Of a DNA stretch of 64,000 nt, positions 45,080-57,739 are shown one piece after another. The stretch lies in the NCBI GenBank assembly GCA_027924645.1, contig BSBN01000445.1, positions 8,353,001 to 8,417,000 of the forward strand, given 5' to 3'. The translations under genes and the position numbers were made by a program. The notes beneath the pieces were generated by a model, which was given only the letters and a program-made list of their open reading frames with translations, ran no database searches and was not told where the DNA came from. Source of the stretch: Cunninghamia lanceolata. Lineage: Eukaryota > Streptophyta > Pinopsida > Cupressales > Cupressaceae. Numbering within the stretch: the first letter of the stretch is position 1; the number at the start of each line of letters is the position of its first letter.

Positions 45080-46141
45080 ATTATATTGCAAGTTGTAGGA
45101 ACTTCTTTCCAAAGATGTTCATATGTGTAAGTTTGATGGAAAGGATCCAACAAAGTGGCTCCACCAAGTGGAGTGTTTCTTTGATCTTCATCAAGTTCCA
45201 TGTCAACTAAAGGTCACAATGGAATCATTGTATTTAGTAACAAGATCAATTCATTTGTTATTATTCACTATGTGGTTAGAAGAAAAGAAGGGATGTGTTA
45301 TCACATAATCTATATTTCAGGAGGAACTTGCAATACAATATGAAAATAGCCTAATGGATAACTACTTTAGTTTTCTTGCCAAATTAAAGCAAACAGGTAT
45401 AGTCAAGGACTACTTAACAATTTACGAACTTATCTTTAAGAGTTGAGCATGTTATAGGAGAAATTTTGATTGAGCTATATCTAGGGGGACTAAAGGACCA
45501 CATCAAATATGAGGTACACATGTTCAATCCAACTTATGTCTCTCAGTCCATTATTATGGAAAGGAAGGTAGAAGAAAAAATTGACCACTAGGAGATAAGC
45601 ATTTACTAGCATCAAAGATCTTAACACCCCATCACTAACTTTCCCTCAACCTACCAAGTTGATGCCAATAGGAGATAAGCATTTACTAGCATCAAAAATC
45701 TTAATACCCCATCACCAACTTTCCCTCAACCTACAAATTTAAGGAAAAGGGAAAAAAGTTTATGTTTCAACTATGACAATAAATATAGTACTATAAGGGA
45801 CACAAGTGTGTAGATAATAAACTTTTTTATATTGGAGTGACAAAAGATGAAGAATATAGAGAGACAAAAAAGGCATTGGAGGAATCATTCAAAGACCCTG
45901 TTGGTACCCAAATTTGCCACCCCTAAAAACTATGCCTAATCATATCTATAGCCAAATGTTAGGTCATTCTTGTCACATCAATGTCAACTATGTTATCTTT
46001 CTTGTCAAAGTGGTTAATTCCTTAGATGTTGGTCCATCTCAAGGTCTACTAATGATGTATCAGGTTGCTCGTCACAAAGATTATCAAGATATGAATCCTG
46101 AAGGAGGTTTCAACGCCAACACCAACAAAAGAAAGAAAAAG
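45080..46141 (+). pseudogene. Gypsy gag with remnants of knuckle and protease region
   Basis: Reads FPKMF then, after a frameshift, CKFDGKDPTKWLHQVECFF, DLHQVPCQLKVTMESLYL, EELAIQYENSLMDNYFS and FLAKLKQTGIVKDYLTIYE, the gag core of chromovirus-like Ty3 elements. A degraded knuckle (CFNYDN...YYKGHKCVDNK) is at about 45757-45820, and a very decayed protease-like stretch (HSCHINVNYVIFLVKVVN) at about 45970-46020. Many stops. No pol follows; the element is truncated near 46.1 kb. Confidence 0.75.
45591..45734. repeat. Tandem duplication of 80 bp inside the gag remnant
   Basis: GGAGATAAGCATTTACTAGC starts at 45591 and again at 45671; the two copies differ at a few positions through CCCTCAACCTAC. 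Confidence 0.9.
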
Positions 46142-47447
46142 TGAAGTTCAAAGAAAGACTATATTGGTAGATACCAGACACATGCAGGAAGGACTAAAGC
46201 TAAGACGATCTTCTTTGGCACATTGAGACAAAATCATATAAACGAGGATCGTCTTCTAAGAATAAATTTGTCACTTTGGAGGGTCCAATGTTTAAGACAA
46301 GAAGTTTTAGTGAATTCTAGAGATAAGACTTTTTGTTCTAGAAAGTTTCTATTTTTAGAAAAAAGTTACTTTTTGCTTTGTCGCTATGTCCCGGATTGGG
46401 GAGATAAGCACAAAAAGCACAACTTTCTATTTTTAGAAAGTTATTTTTTTGCTTTTTCTATGAAAAGCAATAGATGGCAATGATATAAGGTCAATAGTAC
46501 ATATTCAAGATTCATTGGGTGAAAATAGTTTTAGGAGGCAATAAAATTCATGAAAAACTTGTTGAAGTCAGAGGTTTTATGGTTTAGTGTTTGAGAACAA
46601 CAAAATAGAGCAATTTTAACGAAAGCTTAAAAGTTTCTACAAAATATTTTGAAAACCCATCAAAAAGCACTCCAAGCATCCATGCCTTGTTCATTTTTGG
46701 TGTCACATTTTAAAATGTTAAACTTTTGGCATCCAAGTCATCAATTTCCCAATTTTGGATTCCATCAAGGAAAATACCCAATGAGCATCGATTTGGCATT
46801 AAGTGGTCCAAATCCCCAATTTGGCATCAATTAGGGAAAATCCCCAATGAACACCAAAATAAAAGTAACTCAAAATTGATGTCCACATAAGCAAATCCCC
46901 GATGAGAATCATAAAAAATAAAAAGAATACAAACAATTGGGTGCCTAAGTTCTTCTCGATGCCAAAATGACATGTTTTTCTTACCAAAATGTAGATAGAA
47001 ATAAAGGAAAACTAGTGCCTGAGTTAGTATATGCACTCAAGTGAGGATTGAAAGGAAAATGAAGTGCAATAAAGGAGAAAAATTGATGAATCCAAGCCCT
47101 TCATTAAAAATGATGCCCAAGCCAAGATTGAGGATCAATTAAAGAAAATTAAAGAGAAAATTAGAAGATCAAAGCCCTTAATTCAAATGGATGCTCAAGA
47201 TGAGAAGAAAAAATGGAATGAAAGTAATATTTTATAGTATTTCCAGAGGATGAGGATAGAATTGCTTTCAAAGTGATTATTTTTATTATTTTTTAAGCTT
47301 CAAGAAGCTGTAGCTAGAAGGTTATAAACGTGTCATTTACACATACAATGTAATGAGAGTTGATGTCAGACTTATGCTTAGAAATTTTTTGTTTAAGTTC
47401 AAAGTTAGATTAAATTGTTTAAAGTGTTTTTCTATAAAGAATACAAA
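46142..47447. other. Non-coding, decayed element DNA
   Basis: No recognisable domain. Contains near-repeats of TTTCTATTTTTAGAAA (46347-46360 and 46425-46440) and a cluster of CAAATCCCC(A/G)AT words (46740-46910). Short ORFs here have no support. Confidence 0.5.
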
Positions 47448-47449
47448 TT

Positions 47450-47660
47450 CCAAGGGGTTGAGCTTAATTGGTTAAAGCATTGAGTTCTCATTATGGAGAC
47501 CTAAGTTCAAATCCTAAAAGGGACATCTAATAAGTGGATTTCTAAGTTTTGACTCTTGGTCTTCCATTGTTGGGTGTTGATGTGGTTTCTAAATAAGTGG
47601 ATTTCTAAGTTGTGACTCTTGGTCTTCCATAATTGATTTATAGTGTGGTTGCTCAAAAGG
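47450..47660 (+). repeat. tRNA-derived SINE candidate
   Basis: AGGGGTTGAGCTTAATTGGTTAAAGC resembles a pol III A box (about 47458-47471), and AGTTCAAATCC (47504-47514) a B box, about 33 bases apart, as in plant tRNA-related SINEs. The head does not fold into a full tRNA with good stems, so it is not a tRNA gene. A 63-bp partial duplication (TAAGTGGATTTCTAAG at 47531 and 47594) follows in the body. The 3' end and target duplication could not be defined. Confidence 0.4.
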
Positions 47661-49229
47661 ATCTTGTATTGGTCTCATGGTTGTGCTTGCAAGAGCTTGT
47701 ATTAGTCTCATGTTGATGCTCAGTTGAAGCTTGCTTATGTTGCAAAGATTTCCATTCAAGTCCAATATCAAGTGTTGTAATCATTCAAGGAAGAATCCAA
47801 TTAATAAGATCTGTGTTAACTTTGTGTGACATTAGTGTTCGAACCCATGAAGCGGCTTTAAGTGTTTTGTGATAATTAATTATCTTCATCCATTCTTCTT
47901 CTAGGTGTTTTATTTCCATGTGTTATGTTTTCTTCAAGATCAAAATAATTGTTGATACAACTCCAAATATCTCTATTTTAATATTTGGATAGTATTTTTG
48001 TTTACATTTTAGCTATCATAAATTGAGAAAATTCATTGGTGAGAGTAGGAGTTCTTTAAAGTCTCATGATCTAGCCTCTGAGATAAAAAATAAATAGGTC
48101 AAGTTTGTTTATTTATTTTATCTTTATGCAAAACCCCAAAGAATAAATTTTATAGTGTTCATATCAGGAGGCTTGGTTTTTATTTTAGATTTTAGAGTAG
48201 ATTAAATCAAGGAGCTTCCCCTATGAATTTGTAGAGAGGATTTCCTCATCCACTTTTCTATTTTGCGTTGTCATGAGTGAATAATTAAAACACCAATAGC
48301 TTTTGGTACCAATCATCGGGCATGTGTTTCTAAAGTTTATTAATCTCACATTCATGAATCTCAAAATCCTTCAAGATCTAGATTTGTAACTCGACTTATA
48401 TTGGATTGAATAGGATCAAGAAGATATTCTAGACAGCTCAAGGTGTTATGCATTTGATCAAAAGAAGAGTCTCACTCATTGGAGAGTTGTTGTTGCCATA
48501 TTTGGCAAAAAAGAACAAAAAACTTACCTTATAGCGGGAAGACCCATCTTACCTCCTCTTGTGTGGAATTGATCAATCTTGACTTTACACAAGGGGAAGA
48601 AGGAAAGTAGATCCTAAAAAATTTGCCTTCCTAGATATTTAACAAGCATCATCAAGCAAAATATCTCTTCCATCCTTCCCTAAACTTGTTGAAGTGAAGG
48701 ACAATTTTTATTTCCATCCAAGACAAGAACACCAAAGCAATAGTATTAAAGAACATGATTTGATGCCATTCTAGCATAGCCATGAGGATGCATCAAGGTT
48801 TTGGACTACTTTTACATCAATTTTTACCAGTTACCAACAATTTCATTCATCTCACAAGTGCTCCCCTAACTCCTACAACAAGTTCAATTTGCCAAATTGT
48901 TGCTACAACAACTGTACCTACAAATTATCACTGCTACAATGAAAGAACTCTTACCAAATCATTGCTATAGTGACTACCTATAAATTATAATTACTATAGT
49001 GATAGTACCCTTGTCAAATCATCTATATACTGACTGCACCTAAAAATTATTCTTTTCTAGGCTATTGTAGTGACATACACATACAAAATCATTACTTTTT
49101 AGACTATACTAGCAATTCCATACCTTCAAAATCATTAATTCTTGGAGAAATAACAACTTTACAATGGGAGATAGTAGTAATAATCCACATGAAGTCCTAG
49201 CCCATGTGATTTTCCATGGGGAAACAACA
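47661..49229. other. Non-coding, decayed LTR-like DNA
   Basis: No supported ORF. It precedes a gag-like remnant and may include its LTR and leader. A GGTACCAATCATC word at about 48314 faintly resembles a PBS, but I cannot support it. Confidence 0.4.
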
Positions 49230-49925
49230 TTGGACCTCTAAAATTCCAAGCATGACACAATTTTCCACATGAATCCAAGAAGGGTTTTCCCAAATTCCAT
49301 GGTAATAATACTCAACATTTAGATGAACATATTTTAGCCTTCACCACAATTTGCAATATTCTAGGATTCTCTCATGAAGATGTAGTTGTCTTCCTTTTCA
49401 TCAAAGCTTTAATTGGAGGTGGAGAAAAATGGTTTCATCATCTTCCAACAAGTTGCATTACTAATTGGGATCTTATGATAAAAAAAAATTATGACCCATT
49501 TAAAACTAGCAGAAGATGGTCACATGTTATTTTCACAATTATCCAATTCAAATAAAGAATTCAATGAACCCATGCATGAATCCATTGCTTGTTTCAATCA
49601 GATCATGGGAAGAATTAATGTAATATTGAATACTTCTCCTCATATCCTTTTGAGTTGTTTTATCAACACTTTACCTTTAAGGCTAGCCTTCTTTATTAAA
49701 ATAGGAAAAGTGGATGAGCTAGAAGAAGCCAAAACTCAAGAAATCAAGCTCAAAGACAACATGATCAGCAAAAGTGAAATAAAAAAAGATACCATCATGC
49801 CCATGGTTCCAAGCCTTGCTAAGCCTTTGTTACATAAACTGATGATTTATATGACCAACATATCAAAAAAAGTTTCAACTAAAAGGTTCAATACAATATT
49901 TTTAGGGGTAACATCAAAGGGATAA
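49230..49925 (+). pseudogene. Retrotransposon gag remnant
   Basis: From about 49265 the plus strand reads PKKGFPKFHGNNTQHLDEHILAF, TICNILGFSHEDVVVFLF and GGGEKWFHHLPTSCITNWDL, followed (after a frameshift at about 49485) by NSNKEFNEPMHESIACFNQI and an LLSCFINTLPLRLAFF block. This is the core of a gypsy-type gag (fold with HL, WF and SI-W positions). No pol follows. Confidence 0.72.
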
Positions 49926-49934
49926 CATGAACAA

Positions 49935-50050
49935 TTTTTGCTCATTCCATGAGACAAGTAATCATGACACTCAAAGTTGTCTAGAGATCAAACATTTTTT
50001 TCTCATTCCATGAGACAAGTAATCGCGATGCTCAAAGTTGTCTAGAGATA
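49935..50050. repeat. Tandem repeat, unit about 60 bp
   Basis: CTCATTCCATGAGACAAGTAAT with CTCAAAGTTGTCTAGAGAT occurs twice, at about 49940-49990 and 50000-50050. Confidence 0.85.
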
Positions 50051-50298
50051 TACCGCGTGATACAACTTTTGTCAACCTCCAAATCAAATTATCAAAGGTT
50101 TTTAGGTAACCTTCAACATCTTTTACATGACCTTGATAGTGACTCTATGACAAATTATATTTAGGATAGACCAGTTTGTGATAGAAAAGTAAACACATTC
50201 AATGATTTTGTATGTTCATGCAATCAAGTGGTTGTGAAATAACAAGTATTAAAAGAAGAGAAAATATGTGAGGATATTCATGGGAGTAGCCACCAATC

Positions 50299-51106
50299 AT
50301 GAATTGTTTTCAAGAAAGTGCATATCATTTTTTTATCGACGAGGATAAAATCTCCCAAGCATCCATAGAACATGGTGAGGATCCACTAATTTTCATAGAG
50401 CAAGAAGACATTTATTGTGTCAATGATGGAGAAGCATCAAAGGAATTCCACTCTTCTTTTGAGGAATTATTCAGACAACCTACACAAGACAAAGTTAATG
50501 AAAAGGTCATGGCTCCAAGTTCATAAATTTCTATGAGCATTCAAGAAAATCGCGAGTTACAAATAGAACAAGCAAGGTATATTCTTTGTAGGGACAATGG
50601 ATGTTCAAAATCAGATAATAGATTAGATTTGGAATTGGAAGGTTCATTGCCAATCTTAGAGATTTTCTTACAACACCTCAAGAGTGGGTCTTTAGTAAAA
50701 GAGACTATGAAACTCTTGATGAAGTTTGACTCTTCTTTGCCTTTGTCTTTGATATCTTTACATAGTAAAATGGAAGAACTAGGAGTTGAGCATTCAATGG
50801 TTAGAGATGAGTTGAAGCAATGTATGGATTTCAGAAAAGGAGGAAATGCTACCAAAGGTCTATGTTACCACTCAAACCTCCTTGATGGATAGCATCTACG
50901 CAATTAATTTTAAGGAAGTTGATGGGTTCTCCCACATGAATATATTCTTTGAAATAAATGGTCATGATGAGGCTAAAGAAGTCCAATTTGCACATGATCT
51001 ACCTTCAGGTGAAGAAGTTTTGCAAAGTTTAATGGAATTTTTTCTACAACATATTCATTATAAGGATGGCCCACTATTTGAAGAAGAAACAAAATTAGAA
51101 GGTTAG
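50299..51106 (+). pseudogene. Acidic ORF region after the gag remnant, unknown
   Basis: Three successive open stretches (50299-50526, 50533-50892, 50846-51106) rich in Glu, Asp and Ser with no catalytic motif. The style (acidic, Ser-rich, downstream of a gag) resembles 40641-43006, and both may be the non-autonomous tails of related elements. I do not recognise them. Confidence 0.4.
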
Positions 51107-54100
51107 AACCCTACTCCTCTTGTGCTTGAATAAGATGGATGGGAAGGTTCACTACTAAAAGATGATATGTTTCTAGAACAAGTATATCTCTACAATGATC
51201 TAATGCTTGAAGGTTCAAATGTAGATGTGTTATCAAATAATTATTCAATAGATGAAAATGCAATCCATGGCAAGTACATAATACACAATTGATACTAATT
51301 AGGAATTTGGAGAATTAAACATAGGGTACAAGTGTATTTTTCCAACTTCTTCAACCTTTCCCAAAAATGATGTTTTGATTGAGTTTAGTGTTTAGTATAC
51401 AACAATGTTGACAAATAGATTTGTCACTATGATGTTTCACTAAACACAACATGACTTTCCCAATGGGTAGTGACAAATGCTTGCTATAGCTAGAGAAATC
51501 ACTATTAGATTGTTGATTTTCCTATGTGTTTAAGACATGCAACTCCTTTGTATGATGGGGTTTTTATATTTTGTGTACTTTTAACCAAAATGTTTAAAAG
51601 GAACACAAAAATGGGAAATAGAAAGGGAACACAGAGAAACCCTAGATAGGCTCACATGAGACACTATGTAAGATCCCTTAGACGAAAGAGAGAAGAATGA
51701 AGGTAAAAAGAAGAAATAATATGCAACAACTAACAAAGACACAAAGTTCTTTAGTTTGTGCGTACATAGACAAGAGAAAGAATTTCTAATAGGTTACCCT
51801 TTCAATGTAAAAGGAAAATACGAGGAATCAATTACACATTAAACATATGAATAACCTGTAATATAAATAAAGAATATAATGATACAATTTGATAAGTATG
51901 CTTCTAATTCCTTCAAAATTAGAGCACAAACTCTTGTGTTCCATTTCCTATATAGTCGAATGTGCAAGAGAAATATGAAGAAACAATTACAAGTTAAACA
52001 TACAAAGAACATGCAACCAATGAAGAATATAATGGCACAAAGTTCATAAATATTCTTCAAATTTCTTTGAAATTCAAAGCACAATCTTCTTCAATTTCTC
52101 TGTAGTATCTATTTTGAGAGGAAAAATCCCTTTATAATTGAAATTATCTCATATATAGTTTCCCTTCTCCTAACCAACTTATAACTACTTTATAACTAGT
52201 TTTAAAATAATAAACCTATTTTATATTTTAAATTTCACTTTTAAGTCATAAAAATGACTTAAGTTACAATCTTGAAAAAGTGCAAATTTGAGCAAATAGA
52301 ACATGAAGAAAAAGGAAACTCCATGTCACTTGTATAGAGGAAAAAGAAGATTTATCTCCTTCAGAACTTTGGTCCTTTGGTGTTACCACTAGATGTTGTT
52401 GTTGGTGGTGGTGAGGGGATTTTAGTTTATAGATCTTGAATTGACAAAAAGTTGGAGCCATTACTTTTCTCTTGGAAATGATAATGTTCACTATATGAAT
52501 CCTTCGTATCCTTAAAAAATCATTTGTTTGCTCACTTTTTTTGAGGAATCTAGAAAGATCCATGTGACTTTCAACAATTTTAGATGCAAATATTATTCAT
52601 CTTCTTCATAGCCTCAAGATTGAAAACTTCTTATTGAACAATTCCTCCATGATCATTTTCTAAAAACTCTTCTTAATTTTAACTAGATCTATAAGTTCAA
52701 ACTCATCCTCTTTCAATATTCAAAGTAGATTACTCAAAATAAGATCAAATCTCATAAATTTGATTTGTCTAATGATATTAAAAATGTTTTGGAGAAAAAA
52801 AACATGATTAAACTATTATGAGAATCAACAAGATGATGATTAGGTGAAGCACTGGCCTGAAGACCAAGGATACTATCAAGTACTGAATCTTTATCAAGGG
52901 TCAAGCCTTCAAAAAGATGTACTACATGATCATCGTGTTCTACTTGCAATCCTTTGCTTGGCATGTCTTGTTCAAGCTTTTGACTATTGTGCTTAGCATC
53001 TAAAACAAATATTTGAACTTGAATATTATACAAGTGTTCAGATTGGATGTCATTGCATTTCCTATTAGTAACTTTCCACTGAACCTAGATTTAGGATCTC
53101 TATTAATAGCCTTGAGTTATTTTCCCAAGAGTCTATAGGGGTATTTAATTCCTAATGTTTTTTCTATAATACCACTCATGAAGGTTCATGTTTGTATTTG
53201 TGAATCACAAATCTCATAGCACATTTTAAAAGTGCTAGTTTTGTGCTTGTCATGTCCCCGCTTACATCAAGAATAATACAAGGTTGATTGGGGTACAATT
53301 TCTAGATGTGATGTAGAGGCAAATTGGATGGGAGAAGATAGACAAACTAGACAAGATTCTACTACACCTACAAGCCCAAAATCAAAGATCTTTATGCAAA
53401 AGTGGGAACAGCAGAATAAAACTCATGGTTCATCATGGAAAGGTTAATTTGGGGTGCTAGAAGACTCATTCCATCCATTGGTTAAGGCAGACCACACTCA
53501 GGACCAACACTTCCTTCATAAACCCCCAAAATGGCTAATAGCCCTAAAAACAGAGAACAACCCTAATAACTTTTTACACAGACCTTCAAAAACAAATATC
53601 AGACAATTGAAAGATACCCAATATAGTTCCCTATCACGTACCCAAGAATGGGTTTGGGTTGTTTTGGAAGGTATGTCTCAACCAATAGCCCCTCCTAGTG
53701 TTTTAGTGCCTCAATTAGGCCTAGTTTGTGAAGCAACTACCCCTAAATTCACACACAGAACCCAATAAATGGTTTGAGCACTTAGAAAACATGCCAAAAC
53801 AAGAGATTTTGTGGGTTTTACTCTCCTACTCTCTGCTGTTCCCAAAAATGCATCTATGGTTCCTTATTATGCCTCTTAGAAATACCCTAACACATGAAGA
53901 TGTTAGGTTTTATCAATGAAAACTCCTCCTCCTTAGATATCTTGCCAAAAACTCATCAAAACATACTAATACATATCTATTCCAACCAATTCCACTGATC
54001 AAAGTGAATCAAATCAGTGGAATGGTCCAAAAATGCATAATTCTTGCCAAAACCCTAGATAAGGGTTTCTAAAAACAGTTTTCAGAAAAATGAGTATTAC

Positions 54101-55585
54101 TCCACTATAGAATTGTTTCAAAATGCCAAACTAGATGTAAATGGAAGTAAACTCACTCTATTTTCATGCCACTATCATAATTCCTCACAACCTGGCCGTA
54201 CAGACACAGGGTACGAACTGCAATAGGGTAATTATACAGAAAATGCAAAAATTCTGAGTTTTGATTATTATTTCTCCTTCAAACGACTTCTTCAAGACTT
54301 CTACAAGATTCCTCTTCCAAGTCCAAGGCATTAGCAATCATATACAATGGTTTGAGAGGCAGTTTTTGCACGTTGGAGGGTGCATAACTATTCTTCTATG
54401 AGCGAACTACCTGTTAGTTTTAAAATAACACTTACTAATCACTGTTGTAACTGTCCTAATTAGGACTGCAACGAGTTGTTTGCGATTAATGAAGCCTTCA
54501 AAACATTTGTTAACCTTTGACACAAATTGACATGTCTTCCTAACACTTTGACATGCCTTTTGCAAGGCCTACAACATGCAAAGTATGACTGTCCTACATG
54601 CCTTAACAAAGGCTTACAATCATGAAGACTGCCTCAACAATATGAGGGTAGATATTTGGACATAGTCCTTATTAAAATCAAGTAGATGGTCTACTAGGAC
54701 CTTATTAGAGACAAAAATGAACATCAAAATAAACATGAAGTTGAATGCCTCATGGAGGCCACCTTGTGTTAGGTGCTCCTGCACCAAGATGTATCAAAAC
54801 TTTGAGGACTTACAATATTTTTTGTTCTTTTATTTTTCTCATTATACAACCATTGTATAGTAGAAAACAAGGTCGTTAGATGTACAAGCACATTAAACTT
54901 CTTGCAATCTTCTAATTATGGAATTGTAGAAAATTTAGGAAATATTACTAATTACACATTTTTTAAATCATTTTATTTTCTTCAAGTCCCCTGCTTTGTT
55001 CCAAGTAGCCATTTTAAGCATAGGCCATGGAATCTAGAGTTACACCTTGTCTCCACTTTAATATTTTGTATCCATGCCTACCAAAGCAACTATAACTACA
55101 ATATATAATTACTTCCACTATCCCTTACATTTTGATGGAAGGTAATACTCTATTCTAGGATGCATAAGCATGGGAAATGTTGGTAAAATTGATTCCAGGT
55201 CATGTAAATATTGCCACAAGTCATTGAAATTAGATGTTGTTGGAAAGAAATGGGAAGGAACCAGTCTGAAGATTTGGTCTTCAGTTAAATCTCTAAAGTT
55301 AGTTTATACCCCAGTCATACAGTGAGAGAATTCTAGGTAAACATTAAGGAATAGTACTATGTGGTACTACATAATTCATATACAAGCATTCATAAGTTAC
55401 ACAAACATATCATAACCCTTATATCTCCTTTATATATATTAATAATCAATGGTTAATTACACATTCATACCGGTAGGTCCTAGTTTCTTCCCTTTACATA
55501 TCCTTACTCTTATCTCACTGTTCTACTACTCTTCTTACATTTCAGTCCTATTCTTGTACTCACACACACACAAACATTCTTAAGG
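51107..55585. other. 4.5 kb without supported genes
   Basis: AT-rich. It holds an imperfect tandem duplication of about 140 bp (51830-52110, both copies with AGAATATAATG and CAATTACA words) and a short CA run at about 55560-55572. TGTCCCCGCTTACATC at 53250 looks like an LTR start, but no polypurine tract precedes it. ORFs here (for example 53454-53768) are short and without recognisable domains. Confidence 0.5.
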
Positions 55586-57536
55586 TTAGGAGAAATGGGG
55601 GAGATTCAGTTTTCTCTTTGTAGACTGTGATCTGTGCATCAGCAACATGAACTTGACCTTTGTCTCTAGGTTTGGGGGAACATATTTATTCTGAGATTCT
55701 TTGGTCTGGACATTGCTAGGGATTCTTTCCTTTGGTGAAGGTTCCTCTAAGGACTTGAGGAAATCTCTTTTAATGACCTGGGTTTTAAGAAATTTAGATA
55801 ATGACAAACTTATTTTCATTTTCTTAATTTCCTTAGCTAAGTAATTAACCAAATTATCTGATTTAGATAGTTTGGACATACCTCTAGTTGTGGCTGAGAG
55901 TAAAGCGAAATGTTGTTGACTCACCTTCAGACGTGAAGGATTGTTACTTGATGTCACATCTGGAGGTGTATTGAAGTTATTTGGGGGAATAGAACTTGTC
56001 AGTGGTCCTAACAACTGATTATTATTGTTGTTTCTCATGTTGTAGTTGTGACCTCTCTGAAACTATTGGAAAGCATGGATCTTGTCCACTTCTTGTTCTG
56101 GCTTGTTATCACCTTTGAAAGGGAAGGTATAAGCTTCCAGGGCTAGGGCCGACTCTTCACATGCGAGAGTGTAATTTTCATGAAATGTGTTCATCCTCTC
56201 CTCTGGGAACATGAAACTTTCAAGCATCATAGCCGACTCATATCCAAGAGGAACAATCTCATTCCCTTCTGGAAAGTTTGGTTCTATTTCAGTGTTGTGC
56301 ACTTCTACTTGGAAGATACTTGCAACAATCTTGAATTGTGGACAATTTTGTTCAACATGTGTATTGGTGTTATGTATCCAACACCAATTGTTCAATGTAG
56401 CTTTGGCTAAGTTAACTCTAGTTGTCTGCTTTGGCTCTAGAGGAACTAGATTATCTAGAGGTGAAGGAATACTTCCATTATTTGTCCTGGTGTTCTAGAC
56501 TGTTGGAGGTCTCAATGCATTGTATCCTCTAATTTGTTGACTTTGATTATTACTTTGAGCATAAAAATTATGATTCCTCAATTGAGTTACCTCAGTCATC
56601 AACCTTTTCAATTGATCTATGATTTCTCTTATATCTTTCTTCTCCTCCTAAACCTTAGCTACTATGTTATCTTGAGCAGCAAGAAAGAAAGAGTTATTGT
56701 TTCTGCTCAGTTGAACTTCGGTGAATGTCGGTCTAGGATGTAGTGCCATTTGATTGTTCCCTTGTGGTTGAAAAGTATTAATAGGTGGAATCAGTAAAGG
56801 ATTTAGCAAGGGAGCATGATTCATCAGGGATCCATTTATCTGCTGCATTTGATTAGGTACAACGAGACGTCCTACACTTTGCAAAGGACCATATCCTACT
56901 TTTAGTATTCACCTTTACCGCCTTTACATATGCATTGGATAAAGATGTAATGGTAGGAACCATCCTTCTCACAAACACTATGGTTAAAGGATCTAGTGTA
57001 TAATAGTAAACCAACAAGGGTGTGAGTTCAATGGTGTTGTAAGGAGTCGTTAACCTTGAATAGGCCTTTTGGAACTGGTCATTGAAGGTTGTGATGAATT
57101 CACCTCCTTTTTTAATCTTAGCAAATTGATGATACATCATTGCTGGATCAACTGGAACTCTGAATCTAGCCTTGAAACCTTGTTCCATCAATTGCCAAGA
57201 CGTAATTGAATTCTATGGCAAATTCACATACCAAAAATATGCTTCTTCTCCAAGAGTGTACATGAATAATCAACAAACGACATCTTCATGCTAGATTCTT
57301 TCTATAAAGCAAGCTTCCTTAAAGGTCCTAAGGTGATCCTCAACATCTTTATGAAAATGATATTTAGGACACAACTTGTCCAGATTCTTAGGCATGTCAT
57401 TGTATGCAATAAAGCTAATAGGTAACTCGACGTTAAAGAATGCCATATAAACTTGTATTGGAACTACTGGGATAATAGGGATAGGATGTCTTGGCTATGC
57501 ACTAACTGAGTGAGCTCTTTGCCTCACGTTAGGCAT
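55586..57536 (-). pseudogene. Gypsy gag, decayed, about 650 codons
   Basis: ATG at 57536 (MPNVRQRAHSVSA then TAG). Core blocks: MPKNLDKLCPKYHFHKDVEDHL (57395-57330), GEEAYFWYVNLP (57260-57225), a long open stretch 57191-56853 with FRVPVDPAMMYHQFAKIKKGGE and FNDQFQKAYSRL, a Gln- and Asn-rich section with PLLNPLLIPPINTF, and CWIHNTNTHVEQNCPQF (about 56380-56335), a CX2HX4HX4C-type knuckle. The C-terminal part (56038-55586) is Asn-, Ser- and Lys-rich. Frameshifts and stops throughout. No pol domain follows downstream (left), so the element is non-autonomous or truncated. Confidence 0.75.
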
Positions 57537-57739
57537 CTCACCTAAAGGACCACTTGATTTGGACCTTGTGATAGGCTGATGAGCCAACTCAAGAGATTAG
57601 GATGAACTTCAAAGTTTAGGACTAGATCTTTTCAAAGTAACATCTAGATGGTCAAATACCAAGGATATTTGCAGTTAACTTGCTAAATATGTGGAGTGTC
57701 AATAGAATCTTTAGGGAGTAACTAACTCAAGTTCAGGAT

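Noticed and set aside
45914..46144. Host gene at the plus-strand ORF
   Set aside because: It reads best as decayed gag/protease linker of the element starting at 45080.
47450..47530. A functional tRNA gene
   Set aside because: A- and B-box-like words are present but the stems do not pair well and the B box has drifted.
48305..48330. PBS at TTGGTACCAATCATC
   Set aside because: Too few matches to a tRNA 3' end and no LTR edge could be placed.
53250..53266. LTR start at TGTCCCCGCTTACATC
   Set aside because: No polypurine tract before it, no partner copy and no PBS near it.
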